Below are positions 45,829 through 55,357 of a DNA stretch of 64,000 bases, in pieces. The stretch comes from Duganella sp. Leaf126. Its GTDB lineage: Bacteria > Pseudomonadota > Gammaproteobacteria > Burkholderiales > Burkholderiaceae_D. The stretch covers positions 105,854 to 169,853 of the forward strand of contig NZ_LMNW01000033.1 of NCBI RefSeq assembly GCF_001423125.1, given 5' to 3'. A model generated the notes under the pieces. That model worked only from the letters and a program-made list of their open reading frames with translations. It ran no database searches and was not told the origin of the DNA. The stretch's first letter is position 1. Every line of letters starts with the position of its first letter. Made by a program: the position numbers and the translations under genes.

Positions 45829-47898
45829 TTACCACATGATCACGCGGTCCTTGGGCGCCAAGTACATCTTGTCGCCCGGCTTGACGCCGAAGGCGTCGTA
45901 GAAGCCCGGCTGGTTGCGCATCGGACCGTTGGCGCGGAACTGGCCCGGCGAGTGCGGGTCGGTCTTGATCTGCTGGATCTGTGCCGCTTCCCGCATCTTC
46001 ATGCGCCACACTTGGGCAAAGCCCATGTAGAAGCGCTGGTCGCCGGTCAGGCCGTCGATCACCGGCGCTTCCTTGCCGTTGAGCGACAGTTTATAGGCCT
46101 TGTAGGCGATCGCGATGCCGCTGTTGTCAGCAATGTTTTCGCCCAGCGTCAGTTCGCCGTTGACGTGGTAGCCAGGCAGCGGGCTGAACTGGTTGTACTG
46201 ATCGACCAGCATCTTGGTCTTGGCCGCGAAGTTCTTGTGGTCGGCCTTGGTCCACCAGTCGCGCAGGTTGCCGTCGCCGTCGTACTGGGCGCCCTGGTCG
46301 TCGAAGCCGTGGCTGATTTCGTGACCGATCACGCCGCCGATGGCGCCGTAGTTGACCGCGTCGTCGGCAGCTGCGTCAAAGAACGGCGCTTGCAGGATGG
46401 CGGCCGGGAACACGATCTCGTTCATTTCCGGGTTGTAGTAGGCGTTCACCGTTTGCGGCGTCATGCCCCACTCGTCGCGGTCGATCGGCTTGCCCAGCTT
46501 GTTGATTTCCTTGTTGTAGTCGAACTCGTTCGAGCGCATCACGTTGCCCACCAGGTCATCCTTGGACACGGTCAGCGCCGAATAGTCGCGCCACTTGTTC
46601 GGGTAGCCGATCTTGGTGGTGAACTTGGCCAGCTTGGCTTGCGCCTGCTTCTTGGTTACCGGGCTCATCCAATCGAGCGTATCGATGCTGGTCTTGTACG
46701 AGGCCAGCAGGTTGTTCACCAGCGCTTCCATGCGCGCCTTGCGCTCGGCCGGGAAGTGGTCTGCCACGTACAGCTTGCCCACTGCTTCGCCCAGCGCGCC
46801 TTCGGTCACCGAGACGCCGCGTTTCCAGCGTGGCTGCTGTTCCGTCACACCGCTGAGCACGGTGCCATAGAAGGCGAAGTTTTCATCGACGAAGGACTTG
46901 CTCAGGTAAGGCGCAAACGCGTGCACCGTGTGGTAGCGGAAGTACGCCTGCAGGGTGTCGATCGGGGTCTTGTTGAGCAGCGCGGTCAGGCCCTTGAAGT
47001 AGCTGGGCTGGCTGACGATCACGTAGCTGACCTTGCTGCCGATGCCGGCATCGGCCAGGTAGCTTTTCCAGTCGTAGCCGGGCGCCAGGGTGTTCAGTTT
47101 GGCGACGTCGACCTTGTTATAGGCCTTGATCGGATCGCGCAGTTCGACCTTGGTCCATTGCAGCTTGGCCAGTTGTTTTTCGAACGCCAGCACCGCGCGC
47201 GCGCTGGCGGCGCCATTGCTGTCGCCGGCCAGGGTCAGCATCTTGGCCATGTGGACTTCGTACTTGGCCAGCGTGTCGGCCAGTTTCTTGTCGTCCGCCT
47301 TCAGGTAGTAGTCGCGGTCCGGCAGGCCCAGGCCCGACTGGAACAGGTCGGCCACGTACTTGGTCGAATCCTTGTTGTCCTGGTGGATGCCAAAGCTGTA
47401 CGGCGCGCCCACGCCGATCTTGTTGAAGTGGGCGATCAGGGCCGGCAACTGCTTCTTGTCCTTCAGCGCGGCGATCTGGTCGAATTCGCCCTTGAGCGGG
47501 GTCACGCCCAGTTGCTCGAGCTTGGCTTCATCCATGAAGCTGGCGTAAAAGTCGCCGATGCGCTGGGTATCGCTGCCGGCAGCCTTGTTCTTGCTGTTGG
47601 CCGCGTCTTCGATGATCTTGCGCAGTTGCGGCTGGATGTCGTCGCGCAGCTTGGCAAAGCTGCCCCAGCTGGCTTTATCGGCCGGAATCTGGGTCGTTGC
47701 CAGCCACTTGCCATTCATGTGGGTAAACAGATCGTCCTGGACGCGAACGGCCGGATCGATGTATTCGACAGCGATGCCGGAGGTCGGCGCTTTGGCTTGC
47801 TGGGTGCTGGCAGCGGTCACACTGTTGGTGTTGTCCGCAGCGCCGGCCAGGCCTGCGATCAGGCTCAGCATCAGTGCACTTACGAGATGACGTTTCAC
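45829..47898 (-). CDS. M13-family metallopeptidase (neprilysin/PepO-like), copy 1
   Basis: 689 residues from a GTG start with AAGGATC upstream. A signal peptide (LVSALMLSLIAGLAGAA) exports it. The catalytic zinc motif is GVIGHEISHGFDDQGAQYDG near residue 523 (HExxH), with the third ligand in LTLGENIADNSGIAIAY (ENxxD). The family's long N-terminal domain and C-terminal FRANGPMRNQPGFYDAFGVK (ends LAPKDRVIMW) are complete. M13 enzymes cleave small peptides in the periplasm or outside. Copy 2 lies upstream with high similarity, so this is a tandem duplication. Confidence 0.95.
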   Translation of the reverse strand: MKRHLVSALMLSLIAGLAGAADNTNSVTAASTQQAKAPTSGIAVEYIDPAVRVQDDLFTHMNGKWLATTQIPADKASWGSFAKLRDDIQPQLRKIIEDAANSKNKAAGSDTQRIGDFYASFMDEAKLEQLGVTPLKGEFDQIAALKDKKQLPALIAHFNKIGVGAPYSFGIHQDNKDSTKYVADLFQSGLGLPDRDYYLKADDKKLADTLAKYEVHMAKMLTLAGDSNGAASARAVLAFEKQLAKLQWTKVELRDPIKAYNKVDVAKLNTLAPGYDWKSYLADAGIGSKVSYVIVSQPSYFKGLTALLNKTPIDTLQAYFRYHTVHAFAPYLSKSFVDENFAFYGTVLSGVTEQQPRWKRGVSVTEGALGEAVGKLYVADHFPAERKARMEALVNNLLASYKTSIDTLDWMSPVTKKQAQAKLAKFTTKIGYPNKWRDYSALTVSKDDLVGNVMRSNEFDYNKEINKLGKPIDRDEWGMTPQTVNAYYNPEMNEIVFPAAILQAPFFDAAADDAVNYGAIGGVIGHEISHGFDDQGAQYDGDGNLRDWWTKADHKNFAAKTKMLVDQYNQFSPLPGYHVNGELTLGENIADNSGIAIAYKAYKLSLNGKEAPVIDGLTGDQRFYMGFAQVWRMKMREAAQIQQIKTDPHSPGQFRANGPMRNQPGFYDAFGVKPGDKMYLAPKDRVIMW

Positions 47899-47922
47899 GA
47901 AGATCCTTTGAAGTGAGGAATA

Positions 47923-47948
47923 CAAAAAGGCCAAGTCTGCACTTGGCC
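47923..47948 (-). terminator. Rho-independent terminator of M13 copy 2
   Basis: GGCCAAG (47929-47935) and CTTGGCC (47942-47948) pair around a 6-base loop, with a T-run (TTTTTG) following on the minus strand. It ends only 25 bp before the GTG of copy 1, so copy 1 must use a promoter overlapping it or depend on readthrough. Confidence 0.85.
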
Positions 47949-48027
47949 AGCCATGCAGTTATATACAAAAACACCATGCCCGGCAAGCAGTTTGCGACGG
48001 CCGGGCAAGGGCATGCGGCCGTGCCGC

Positions 48028-50088
48028 TTACCAGATGATGACGCGCTGTTCCGGCGCCACGTACATCTTGTCGCCGGGCTTGACGCCGAACGCTTCGTAG
48101 AAGCCGGGCTGGTTGACCACGGTGCCGTTGGCGCGGAATTCGCCGGGCGAGTGCGGGTCGGTCTTGATCATCAGGATCTGCTGCGCCTCGCGCGCCTTGG
48201 CGCGCCAGATCTGCGCCCAGCCCTGGTAGAAGCGCTGCTCGCCGGTGAAGCCGTCGATCACCGGCGCCGGCTTGCCGCCCAGCGACAATTTATAGGCCTT
48301 GAAGGCGATCGCCGCGCCGCTGTTGTCGGCGATATTTTCGCCCAGCGTCAGCGCGCCGTTGACGTGGTAGCCGGGCAAGGGGCTGTAGCCGTCGTACTGC
48401 TTGACCAGGGCGTCGGTCTTGGCCTTGAAGTTGGCGCGGTCGGCAGCGGTCCACCAGTCGCGCAGGTTGCCGTCGCCGTCGGACTGGCTGCCGCCATCGT
48501 CGAAGCCGTGGCTGATCTCGTGGCCGATCACGGCGCCGATGGCGCCGTAGTTGACGGCGTCGTCGGCATTGACGTCGAAGAACGGCGGTTGCAGGATGGC
48601 GGCCGGGAACACGATCTCGTTCATGGTCGAGCTGTAATAGGCGTTGATCGTCTGCGGCGTCATGCTCCATTCCTCGCGGTCGATCGGCTTGCCCAGCTTG
48701 TTGACCATGCGCTGGTGCGCAAAGCTCGACGCGCGCAGCACGTTACCGACCAGGTCGCCCTTGACGATCACCAGCGACGAATAGTCGCGCCACTTGCTCG
48801 GGTAGCCGATCTTGGGACGGAACTTGGACAGCTTGTCCTGCGCTTCGCGCTTGGTGTCCGGTCCCATCCAGTCCAGGCCGTCGATGCTGGTCTTGTACGC
48901 CGCCAGCAGGTTCTGCACCATGGCGTCCATGCGCGCCTTGCGCTCGGGCGGGAAATACTGGGCCACATAGGCCTGGCCCAGCGCTTCACCGAGGGCGCGC
49001 TCGACCAGGGCCACGCCGCGTTTCCAGCGCTCCGGCTTGACGGTGACGCCGGTCAGGGCGGTGCTGTAGAAATCGAAGTCGGCGTCGGCAAACGGCTGCG
49101 ACAGATACGGCGCGGCGCTGCGCAGCAACTGCCATTCGAAATACGCTTTCCAGGTCGCCAGGTCGGTTTTTTCAAGCAAGGCGGTGTACGCGGTCAGGAA
49201 GCTGGGCTGGTTGACGATGGCGTAGTCGGTCTTGCTGCCCACGCCGGCGGACGCCAGCGCCAGATTCCAGTCGTAACCGGGGGCCAGCTCGCCGAGCTTG
49301 GCGAACGGTATCTTGTTGTAGCGCTTGATCGGGTCGCGGTTTTGCACCTTGGTCCATTGCGCCTCGGCCAGCGCGGTTTCCAGCGCCACGATGGCCTTGG
49401 CGTTGGCGCTCGCCTGCGGCTGCGGCGCGCCGGCCAGCTGCAGGATGTGGGCCACGTGGGCTTCGTACTTGGTCAGGATGGCGGCCAGCTTGGCGTCGTC
49501 CTTTTTCAGGTAGTAGTCGCGGTCGGGCAGGCCCAGTCCGCTTTGCGCAATGCCGACCGCATACTTGCTCGACTCGCGCGCATCCTGGCGCACATACACG
49601 CTGTACGGCACGGTCACGCCAAGCTGATCCAGGTGGGCGATCAGCATCGGCAGCGCCTTTTTATCCTTGACCCCGCGAATACGGTTGAGCTCGCCGGCCA
49701 GCGGCTTGACGCCGAGCGCATCGCGCTTCTGCTCGTCCATGTAGCTGGCATAGAGGTCGCCGAGCTTTTGCGCATTGCTGCCGGCCTTGCGGGCAGTGCT
49801 GCCGGCCTTGTCCTGCTGCGCTGCCTCGATGATGGCGCGCAATTGCGGCAAGGTGTTTTCCTGCAGCTCGATGAACGAACCCCAGCGTGCGCGGTCGGCA
49901 GGAATCTCGGTATTTCTGACCCAGGCGCCATTCTGGTAGCCGTAGAAGTCGTCCTGCGGACGCACGCCGGTGTCCATGTTCTTGCGTTCGATGCCGGAAG
50001 ACGGGGCGGCAGGGGCCGCAGTATCGGCCGCGCCGGCAAAGGCCGTGGCCAGGCTCAGCGCCAGGGTGCTCAGCAAATATTTTTTCAC
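48028..50088 (-). CDS. M13-family metallopeptidase (neprilysin/PepO-like), copy 2
   Basis: 686 residues from a GTG start with AAGGA seven bases upstream; an upstream frame to 50151 is less likely because it would bury the signal peptide (KKYLLSTLALSLATAFAGAA). HExxH is in GAVIGHEISHGFDDGGSQSD near residue 520, and ENIADNSGAAIAFKAY holds the third ligand. The C-terminus FRANGTVVNQPGFYEAFGVK ends APEQRVIIW. Relative to copy 1 the catalytic core is nearly the same while the N-terminal region differs, as expected after duplication and specialisation. It is exported and acts on peptides. Confidence 0.95.
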   Translation of the reverse strand: MKKYLLSTLALSLATAFAGAADTAAPAAPSSGIERKNMDTGVRPQDDFYGYQNGAWVRNTEIPADRARWGSFIELQENTLPQLRAIIEAAQQDKAGSTARKAGSNAQKLGDLYASYMDEQKRDALGVKPLAGELNRIRGVKDKKALPMLIAHLDQLGVTVPYSVYVRQDARESSKYAVGIAQSGLGLPDRDYYLKKDDAKLAAILTKYEAHVAHILQLAGAPQPQASANAKAIVALETALAEAQWTKVQNRDPIKRYNKIPFAKLGELAPGYDWNLALASAGVGSKTDYAIVNQPSFLTAYTALLEKTDLATWKAYFEWQLLRSAAPYLSQPFADADFDFYSTALTGVTVKPERWKRGVALVERALGEALGQAYVAQYFPPERKARMDAMVQNLLAAYKTSIDGLDWMGPDTKREAQDKLSKFRPKIGYPSKWRDYSSLVIVKGDLVGNVLRASSFAHQRMVNKLGKPIDREEWSMTPQTINAYYSSTMNEIVFPAAILQPPFFDVNADDAVNYGAIGAVIGHEISHGFDDGGSQSDGDGNLRDWWTAADRANFKAKTDALVKQYDGYSPLPGYHVNGALTLGENIADNSGAAIAFKAYKLSLGGKPAPVIDGFTGEQRFYQGWAQIWRAKAREAQQILMIKTDPHSPGEFRANGTVVNQPGFYEAFGVKPGDKMYVAPEQRVIIW

Positions 50089-50730
50089 TACTTGTCCTTT
50101 TGAGGTCGAAGATCGAGGGCCCATCGCATTGCCGCGCGGGTAGCGCAGCACCGGGTCGCCGCAGGAATATTCTACCGCCGCAGGACAGTTGTTACAGCGC
50201 AGTTACTTTACGATACATGCGGCCGTGGTCAGCCGCCTGGCAGCGTCATGCTGACGCCGCCGATGCCCATGCCGCGCTTGCGGCCGCCGCCACGGTGTTC
50301 GCTGCCCTGCTCGCGGTGGTCGCTGCGGAGCGGGCCGGCGACGGCGACGCAGGGACCATCGAAGATGGCGATGCCTGGAATGCTCCCGCAAAAGAAAACG
50401 CTGCCAACAGGTAAAAAAAAGCCTGCGCTTGGGGCGCAGGCAAAAACCACTTCAGGGTAGAGAGAAATACGAACCCAGTGTAGGCCGCGCGCTTGGCCTT
50501 GCACGCAATTCTTACAAATGCTTACTGCCTTCAACTTGCCCGATACACTGAATACAAACAGACACAATTGCCGTTTCACCAGTTGGGTATTGGGTTACTT
50601 CGTTTGACAACGGCACCGTTGTAAATCCCGGTAAAGCTGTAAATGATTTCGGGAGGGCTACGACGTTTGCTCGAAATCAGGTTTATACTGGTTTTTACGC
50701 AGGCGCACCCTGCGCTTTTTTGGGTGAAAC
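50089..50730. other. Intergenic region between M13 copy 2 and S41 peptidase, with orphan terminator
   Basis: 642 bp with no convincing gene; short frames on both strands are Ala/Pro-rich and lack ribosome sites. Direct repeats CTTAC at 50512-50516 and 50522-50526 (ten-base spacing) resemble OmpR-type binding half-sites. A terminator for a minus-strand transcript sits at 50413-50441 with no gene upstream on that strand. Confidence 0.6.
50413..50441 (-). terminator. Orphan Rho-independent terminator on the minus strand
   Basis: GCCTGCGC (50421-50428) and GCGCAGGC (50434-50441) pair around a 5-base loop; eight T residues follow on the minus strand (50413-50420). No minus-strand gene lies between it and the divergent S41 gene at 50731, so it may end a small RNA. 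Confidence 0.75.
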
Positions 50731-52155
50731 ATGGGCAAGAAACTCAACAATTCCGGGCTGATCGGCCTGGGCATGGTGGCGGGCGTGGCGCTGTCGCTGC
50801 AGTTTTCGGCACTCGCGCAAAAACCGGCGCCGCCAGCCTTGCCGCTGGCGGAATTGCGCCAGCTGGCCGATGTCTTTGGCCTCATCAAAACCGATTACGT
50901 GGAACAGGTCGAGGACAAGAAGCTGCTGACCGACGCCATCGCCGGCATGGTGGCCTCGCTCGATCCGCACTCGGCTTACCTGGACCAGAAGGCGTATGCC
51001 GAATTGCGCGAAGGCTCGCAAGGCAAGTTCGTCGGACTGGGCATCGAGATCGGTCCCGGCGAGGATGGCTATATCAAGATCGTCGCCCCGCTCGAGGATT
51101 CGCCGGCCTGGCGCGCCGGCATCAAGCCCGGCGACGTGATCAGCCGGCTCGACAACACGGCCTTGAAAGGCATGGCGCTCGACGACTCGGTCAAGCTGAT
51201 GCGCGGCGAACCGCACTCGAAAGTGGCGCTGACCGTGCTGCGCAAGGGCGAAGAGGAGCCGCTGGTCTTCAACATCACGCGCGAGGAGATCATCCAGAAG
51301 AGCGTCAAGGGCAAGCTGATCGAGCCGGGGTATGCCTGGCTGCGCATTGCGCAGTTCCAGGAACCGACGGTGGACGACATGGCAGCAAAGATAGCGGAGT
51401 TGTACCGGCAGGACCCGCAGATCAAGGGCCTGGTGCTGGACTTGCGCAACGATCCGGGCGGCGTGCTGCAGGGCGCGATCGGTGTGGCAGCGGCCTTCCT
51501 GCCCCGGGACGAGGCCATCGTTTCCACCAACGGCCAGTTGCCCGAACAGAAAACCGTGTATTACGGCCGTCCCGAGTACTACCAGTTACACGCCGAGAGC
51601 GACGCGCTGGCCAAGCTGCCCGAGGCCATCAAGCGGGTGCCGATGGTAGTGCTGGTCAATACCGGTTCGGCGTCTGCCTCCGAGATCGTCGCCGGCGCCT
51701 TGCAGGATTACCAGCGCGCCACCATCATGGGCACGCAAACCTTTGGCAAGGGCTCGGTGCAGACCATCCGCCAGCTCACTGCGGACACGGCCGTCAAGCT
51801 GACCACGGCGCGCTACTACACGCCCAAGGGGCGCTCGATCCAGGCCAAGGGCATCACGCCCGACCTGGTAGTGGACGAGTACGCGGACGGCGACGGCATC
51901 AATGCGCTGCGCACGCGTGAAGCCGACCTGGCCAAGCACCTGAGCAACGACCGCGAACAGGAAGCGTCGAAAACCAAACGCGACGAACTGGAAGAGCAGT
52001 TGCGCATCATTGCACTGGAAAAACAGCGCAAGCCGCTCGAATACGGCAGCAGCGACGACTTCCAGCTGGCCCAGGCCTTGAACCGGCTCAAGGGCAAGCC
52101 GGTGCAGCTGGCCAAGCCGGACACCACGGTCGTGCAGGCCAGCCTGGGCAAATAA
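50731..52155 (+). CDS. S41-family C-terminal processing peptidase (CtpA/Prc-like)
   Basis: 474 residues. N-terminal signal/anchor (GLIGLGMVAGVALSLQFSAL). The PDZ domain spans about residues 95-180 (GLGIEIGPGEDGYIKIVAPL, GIKPGDVISRLDN). Catalytic Ser in VNTGSASASEIVAGAL near residue 311 and Lys in TFGKGSVQTIRQL near 338 are the Ser-Lys dyad of S41 tail-specific proteases, which trim exported proteins and damaged polypeptides at C-termini. The C-terminal tail (residues about 400-474) is charged. A terminator follows. It is monocistronic, divergent from M13 copy 2. Confidence 0.95.
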   Translation: MGKKLNNSGLIGLGMVAGVALSLQFSALAQKPAPPALPLAELRQLADVFGLIKTDYVEQVEDKKLLTDAIAGMVASLDPHSAYLDQKAYAELREGSQGKFVGLGIEIGPGEDGYIKIVAPLEDSPAWRAGIKPGDVISRLDNTALKGMALDDSVKLMRGEPHSKVALTVLRKGEEEPLVFNITREEIIQKSVKGKLIEPGYAWLRIAQFQEPTVDDMAAKIAELYRQDPQIKGLVLDLRNDPGGVLQGAIGVAAAFLPRDEAIVSTNGQLPEQKTVYYGRPEYYQLHAESDALAKLPEAIKRVPMVVLVNTGSASASEIVAGALQDYQRATIMGTQTFGKGSVQTIRQLTADTAVKLTTARYYTPKGRSIQAKGITPDLVVDEYADGDGINALRTREADLAKHLSNDREQEASKTKRDELEEQLRIIALEKQRKPLEYGSSDDFQLAQALNRLKGKPVQLAKPDTTVVQASLGK

Positions 52156-52173
52156 GGCCCCGCACGGATTTAG

Positions 52174-52202
52174 AGCGGCGCTTCGGGCGCCGCTTTTATT
52201 TG
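52174..52202 (+). terminator. Rho-independent terminator of the S41 peptidase gene
   Basis: AGCGGCGC (52174-52181) and GCGCCGCT (52187-52194) pair around a 5-base loop, with TTTTATTT after it. It lies 18 bp past the stop codon. Confidence 0.88.
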
Positions 52203-52278
52203 GGGCGCAAGGCGGCGCCATTGTGTAAAATTTGCTCCACTCTTGGCACTCGCCATTGCCCAATTCGAAAGCTTACTC

Positions 52279-53400
52279 ATGAAACAAGCCGTCATCAGCG
52301 GTACCGGTCTTTTTACGCCGGCGCAGTCGATTTCCAACGAAGAACTGGTCGACAGTTTTAACGCCTACGTGGCGCAGTTCAATGCCGACCACGCCGCCGC
52401 CATCGAGGCTGGCACCGTCACCGCGCTCGAGCCGTCGAGCGTGGCGTTCATCGAAAAGGCGTCGGGCATCAAGTCGCGCTTCGTGATGGAAAAAGCCGGC
52501 ATCCTCGACCCGCAGCGCATGGTGTCGCACATCCCCGAGCGCGGCGACGATGAACTGTCGTTGCAGGCAGAAATCTGCGTGGCAGCCGCGCAGCAGGCGC
52601 TCGACCGCGCCGGTCGCACCGCCGCCGAGATCGACATGGTGCTGGTCGCGTGCTCGAACATGCAGCGCGGCTATCCGGCCATGGCGGTGGAAGTGCAAGC
52701 TGCGCTCGGCATCGATGGCTACGGCTTCGACATGAATGTGGCGTGCTCGTCGGCCACCTTCGGCATCCAGCAGGCGGTGGCCGCCGTGCAGAGCGGCCAG
52801 GCGCGCGCGGTGCTGGTACTGAACCCGGAAATTACCAGCGGCCACCTGAACTGGCGCGACCGCGACAGCCATTTCATTTTCGGCGACGCCTGCACTGCGG
52901 TGGTGGTGGAGCTGGCGGAAACGGCCAAGGGCGCGCACCGCTGGGAAATCCTCGACACCAAGCTGAAAACCAGTTTCTCGAACAATATCCGCAACAATTT
53001 CGGCTTCCTCAACCGCTTCGACGAAGCCGGCGTGGGCCAGCCCGACAAGCTGTTCCGCCAGCAGGGCCGCAAGGTATTCAAGGACGTCTGCCCGATGGCC
53101 GCCGAGATGATCAAGGACACCATCGCCCACGCCGGGCTGGACGTACCGCAGGTCAGCCGCTACTGGCTGCACCAGGCCAACCTCAACATGAATTTGCTGA
53201 TCACGCGCATGGTGCTGGGCCGCGATGCCGAACCGGGCGAAGCGCCGGTCATCCTCGACAGCTATGCCAACACGTCGTCGGCCGGCTCGGTGATCGCGTT
53301 CCATAAATACTCGGACGACATGGCGCCGGGCCAAATGGGTGTGCTGTGCTCGTTCGGTGCCGGGTACTCGATCGGCTGCGTGGTATTGCGAAAAATGTAA
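52279..53400 (+). CDS. 3-ketoacyl-ACP synthase III (KAS III / FabH family)
   Basis: 373 residues from ATG 52279 (an upstream ATG at 52243 has no ribosome site). The thiolase fold triad is clear: catalytic Cys in NVACSSATFGIQQAVAAVQ near residue 155, His in YWLHQANLNMNLLI near 297, and Asn in YANTSSAGSVIAFHKYS near 330. It is about 50 residues longer than E. coli FabH and begins AVISGTGLFTPAQSISNEEL, so it may be a FabH2-like enzyme that starts from unusual acyl-CoAs. No fatty-acid genes sit beside it. KAS III is sure; the primer substrate is not. Confidence 0.92.
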   Translation: MKQAVISGTGLFTPAQSISNEELVDSFNAYVAQFNADHAAAIEAGTVTALEPSSVAFIEKASGIKSRFVMEKAGILDPQRMVSHIPERGDDELSLQAEICVAAAQQALDRAGRTAAEIDMVLVACSNMQRGYPAMAVEVQAALGIDGYGFDMNVACSSATFGIQQAVAAVQSGQARAVLVLNPEITSGHLNWRDRDSHFIFGDACTAVVVELAETAKGAHRWEILDTKLKTSFSNNIRNNFGFLNRFDEAGVGQPDKLFRQQGRKVFKDVCPMAAEMIKDTIAHAGLDVPQVSRYWLHQANLNMNLLITRMVLGRDAEPGEAPVILDSYANTSSAGSVIAFHKYSDDMAPGQMGVLCSFGAGYSIGCVVLRKM

Positions 53401-53546
53401 GCAGCTACACCTGGTTTCACGCGTGTTTGGGGGTTGACCGAAGTTTCGATCAAATAGCGGCTGGTTCGGATTTTTTGCCAGAAATTGCCGCGTGATGTGC
53501 TACTCTTTGCCTGTTTTCTAACATTCTCTAGAGGAGTCCCCCACGC

Positions 53547-55274
53547 ATGCCCCACAACATCAGCCTGATTACCACGATCGCCGCCGCCCTCGGATTCGGC
53601 CTTGTTCTTGGTTATATAGCAACGCGCCTGCGGTTACCGGCGCTGGTGGGGTATCTGGCGGCAGGCATCATGTTGGGACCGGCAACGCCGGGGTTCGTGG
53701 CCGATGCGGCGCTGGCCGGCCAGCTGGCCGAGATCGGCGTGATGCTGATGATGTTCGGCGTCGGCCTGCACTTCTCGCTCGACGACCTGTGGGCCGTGCG
53801 CAAGGTGGCCCTGCCCGGCGCCGTGCTGCAGATCGTCGTGGCCACCGGCATGGGCATGGCGCTGGCCCACTGGTGGGGCTGGAGCATCGGCGGCGGCCTG
53901 GTGTTCGGGCTGGCGCTGTCGGTGGCCAGCACGGTGGTGCTGCTGCGCGCGCTCGAGGAGCGCGGCATCCTCGACAGTTTCAATGGCCGTATCGCGGTCG
54001 GCTGGCTGGTGGTGGAAGACCTGGTGACCGTCATGGTGCTGGTGCTGCTGCCGGCCGTGGCCGGCTCGCTGGGCGGCACCACGATGGACGCCCACGGCGT
54101 GGCCGTGCCTGCCGGTGAAGTCGACCTGGTCAGCACGCTGACGATCACACTGGGCAAGGTCGCAGCCTTCATCGCGCTGATGCTGGTGGTCGGCCGCAAG
54201 CTGTTTCCGTGGATGTTATGGCAGGTGGCGCGCACCGGTTCGCGCGAACTGTTTACGCTGTGCGTGATTGCCGCTGCCGTCGGCATCGCCTACGGTTCCA
54301 CCCATTTCTTCGGCGTGTCGTTCGCGCTGGGCGCCTTCTTTGCCGGCATGGTGCTGCGCGAATCGGAACTGGCGCACCGCGCCGCACAGGAATCGCTGCC
54401 ACTGCGCGACGCCTTTGCCGTGCTGTTCTTCGTCTCGGTCGGCATGCTGTTCGAGCCGGCCATCGTCACCGAACAGCCGCTCAAGCTGCTGGCGGTGGTG
54501 GCGATCATCGTGTTCGGCAAATCGGTGGCCGCCTTCGTGCTGGTGGTGCTGCTGCGCTACCCGGCCAAGACGGCGCTGATGGTCTCGGCCAGCCTGGCGC
54601 AGATCGGCGAATTCTCGTTCATCCTCGCTGCGCTCGGCATGTCGCTGGGCCTGATGCCTGCCGAAGGCCAGAGCCTGATCCTGGCGGGCGCCATCATCTC
54701 GATCGCCTTGAACCCGGTGGTGTTCAGCGCTACCGGGCCGCTGGGCCGCTGGCTCACGCGCGAGGGTTCCGTGATTTCCAACTACGAGCGGGCGGCCGAT
54801 CCGCTGGCCGAACTGCCGATGTCGGTGCCGCACGAGCACCTGGACGGCCAGGTGGTGCTGGTCGGTTACGGCCGCGTCGGTCGCCGCATTGCCGACGTGC
54901 TGCTCAAGCACAGCATTCCTTTCGTGGTGGCCGAGCAGAACCGCGAGGTGGTGGACCAGCTGCGCCGCAAGGGCATCCACGCGGTGGCCGGCAACGCGGG
55001 CGAACCGGCCGTGCTGATCCAGGCCCACGTGGCGCGCGCCAGCATGCTGGTGATCGCCACACCGGACACGTTCCACGTGCGCGCCATGGTGGAAACGGCG
55101 CGCCTGCTCAACCCCAACATCAAGTCGGTGGTGCGTACCCACAGCGACGAGGAAGCGGACCTGCTGCGCAGCGAACTGCCAGCCAAGGTGTTCATGGGCG
55201 AGGAAGAGCTGGCCAACGGCATGACGGAATTCGTCATCGACAACTTCGAGCGCAAGCAGGCTGGCGGACACTGA
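53547..55274 (+). CDS. Kef/YbaL-type cation:proton antiporter with TrkA-N domain
   Basis: 575 residues. The first 385 or so form about twelve TM helices of the CPA2 antiporter fold (LGFGLVLGYIATRLRLPALV, GYLAAGIMLGPATPGFVA, GVLFGLALSVASTVVLL-type segments and SVGMLFEPAIVTE). The C-terminal part is a Rossmann TrkA-N domain, VVLVGYGRVGRRIADVLLKH near residue 435, ending with the regulatory portion (HSDEEADLLRSELPAKVFMG). The fused form matches YbaL rather than KefB/KefC, whose C-terminal domain is longer. It exchanges K+ (or Na+) for H+. It is transcribed alone; its stop is 83 bp from the next ATG. Confidence 0.93.
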   Translation: MPHNISLITTIAAALGFGLVLGYIATRLRLPALVGYLAAGIMLGPATPGFVADAALAGQLAEIGVMLMMFGVGLHFSLDDLWAVRKVALPGAVLQIVVATGMGMALAHWWGWSIGGGLVFGLALSVASTVVLLRALEERGILDSFNGRIAVGWLVVEDLVTVMVLVLLPAVAGSLGGTTMDAHGVAVPAGEVDLVSTLTITLGKVAAFIALMLVVGRKLFPWMLWQVARTGSRELFTLCVIAAAVGIAYGSTHFFGVSFALGAFFAGMVLRESELAHRAAQESLPLRDAFAVLFFVSVGMLFEPAIVTEQPLKLLAVVAIIVFGKSVAAFVLVVLLRYPAKTALMVSASLAQIGEFSFILAALGMSLGLMPAEGQSLILAGAIISIALNPVVFSATGPLGRWLTREGSVISNYERAADPLAELPMSVPHEHLDGQVVLVGYGRVGRRIADVLLKHSIPFVVAEQNREVVDQLRRKGIHAVAGNAGEPAVLIQAHVARASMLVIATPDTFHVRAMVETARLLNPNIKSVVRTHSDEEADLLRSELPAKVFMGEEELANGMTEFVIDNFERKQAGGH

Positions 55275-55357
55275 TCGGCCCGGCGCCAAGCGGGTACGCT
55301 GGCGTCCGGCAGAGTGTGGCCCTTGTCATCTGCCAGCCTTTCCCGTACGCTGGAAAA

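Noticed and set aside
50100..50443. Small Ala/Pro-rich frames on both strands in the M13-S41 gap
   Set aside because: No ribosome sites and no shared motif; low-complexity translations of GC-rich DNA. The plus-strand frame ending just before the terminator is on the wrong strand for it.
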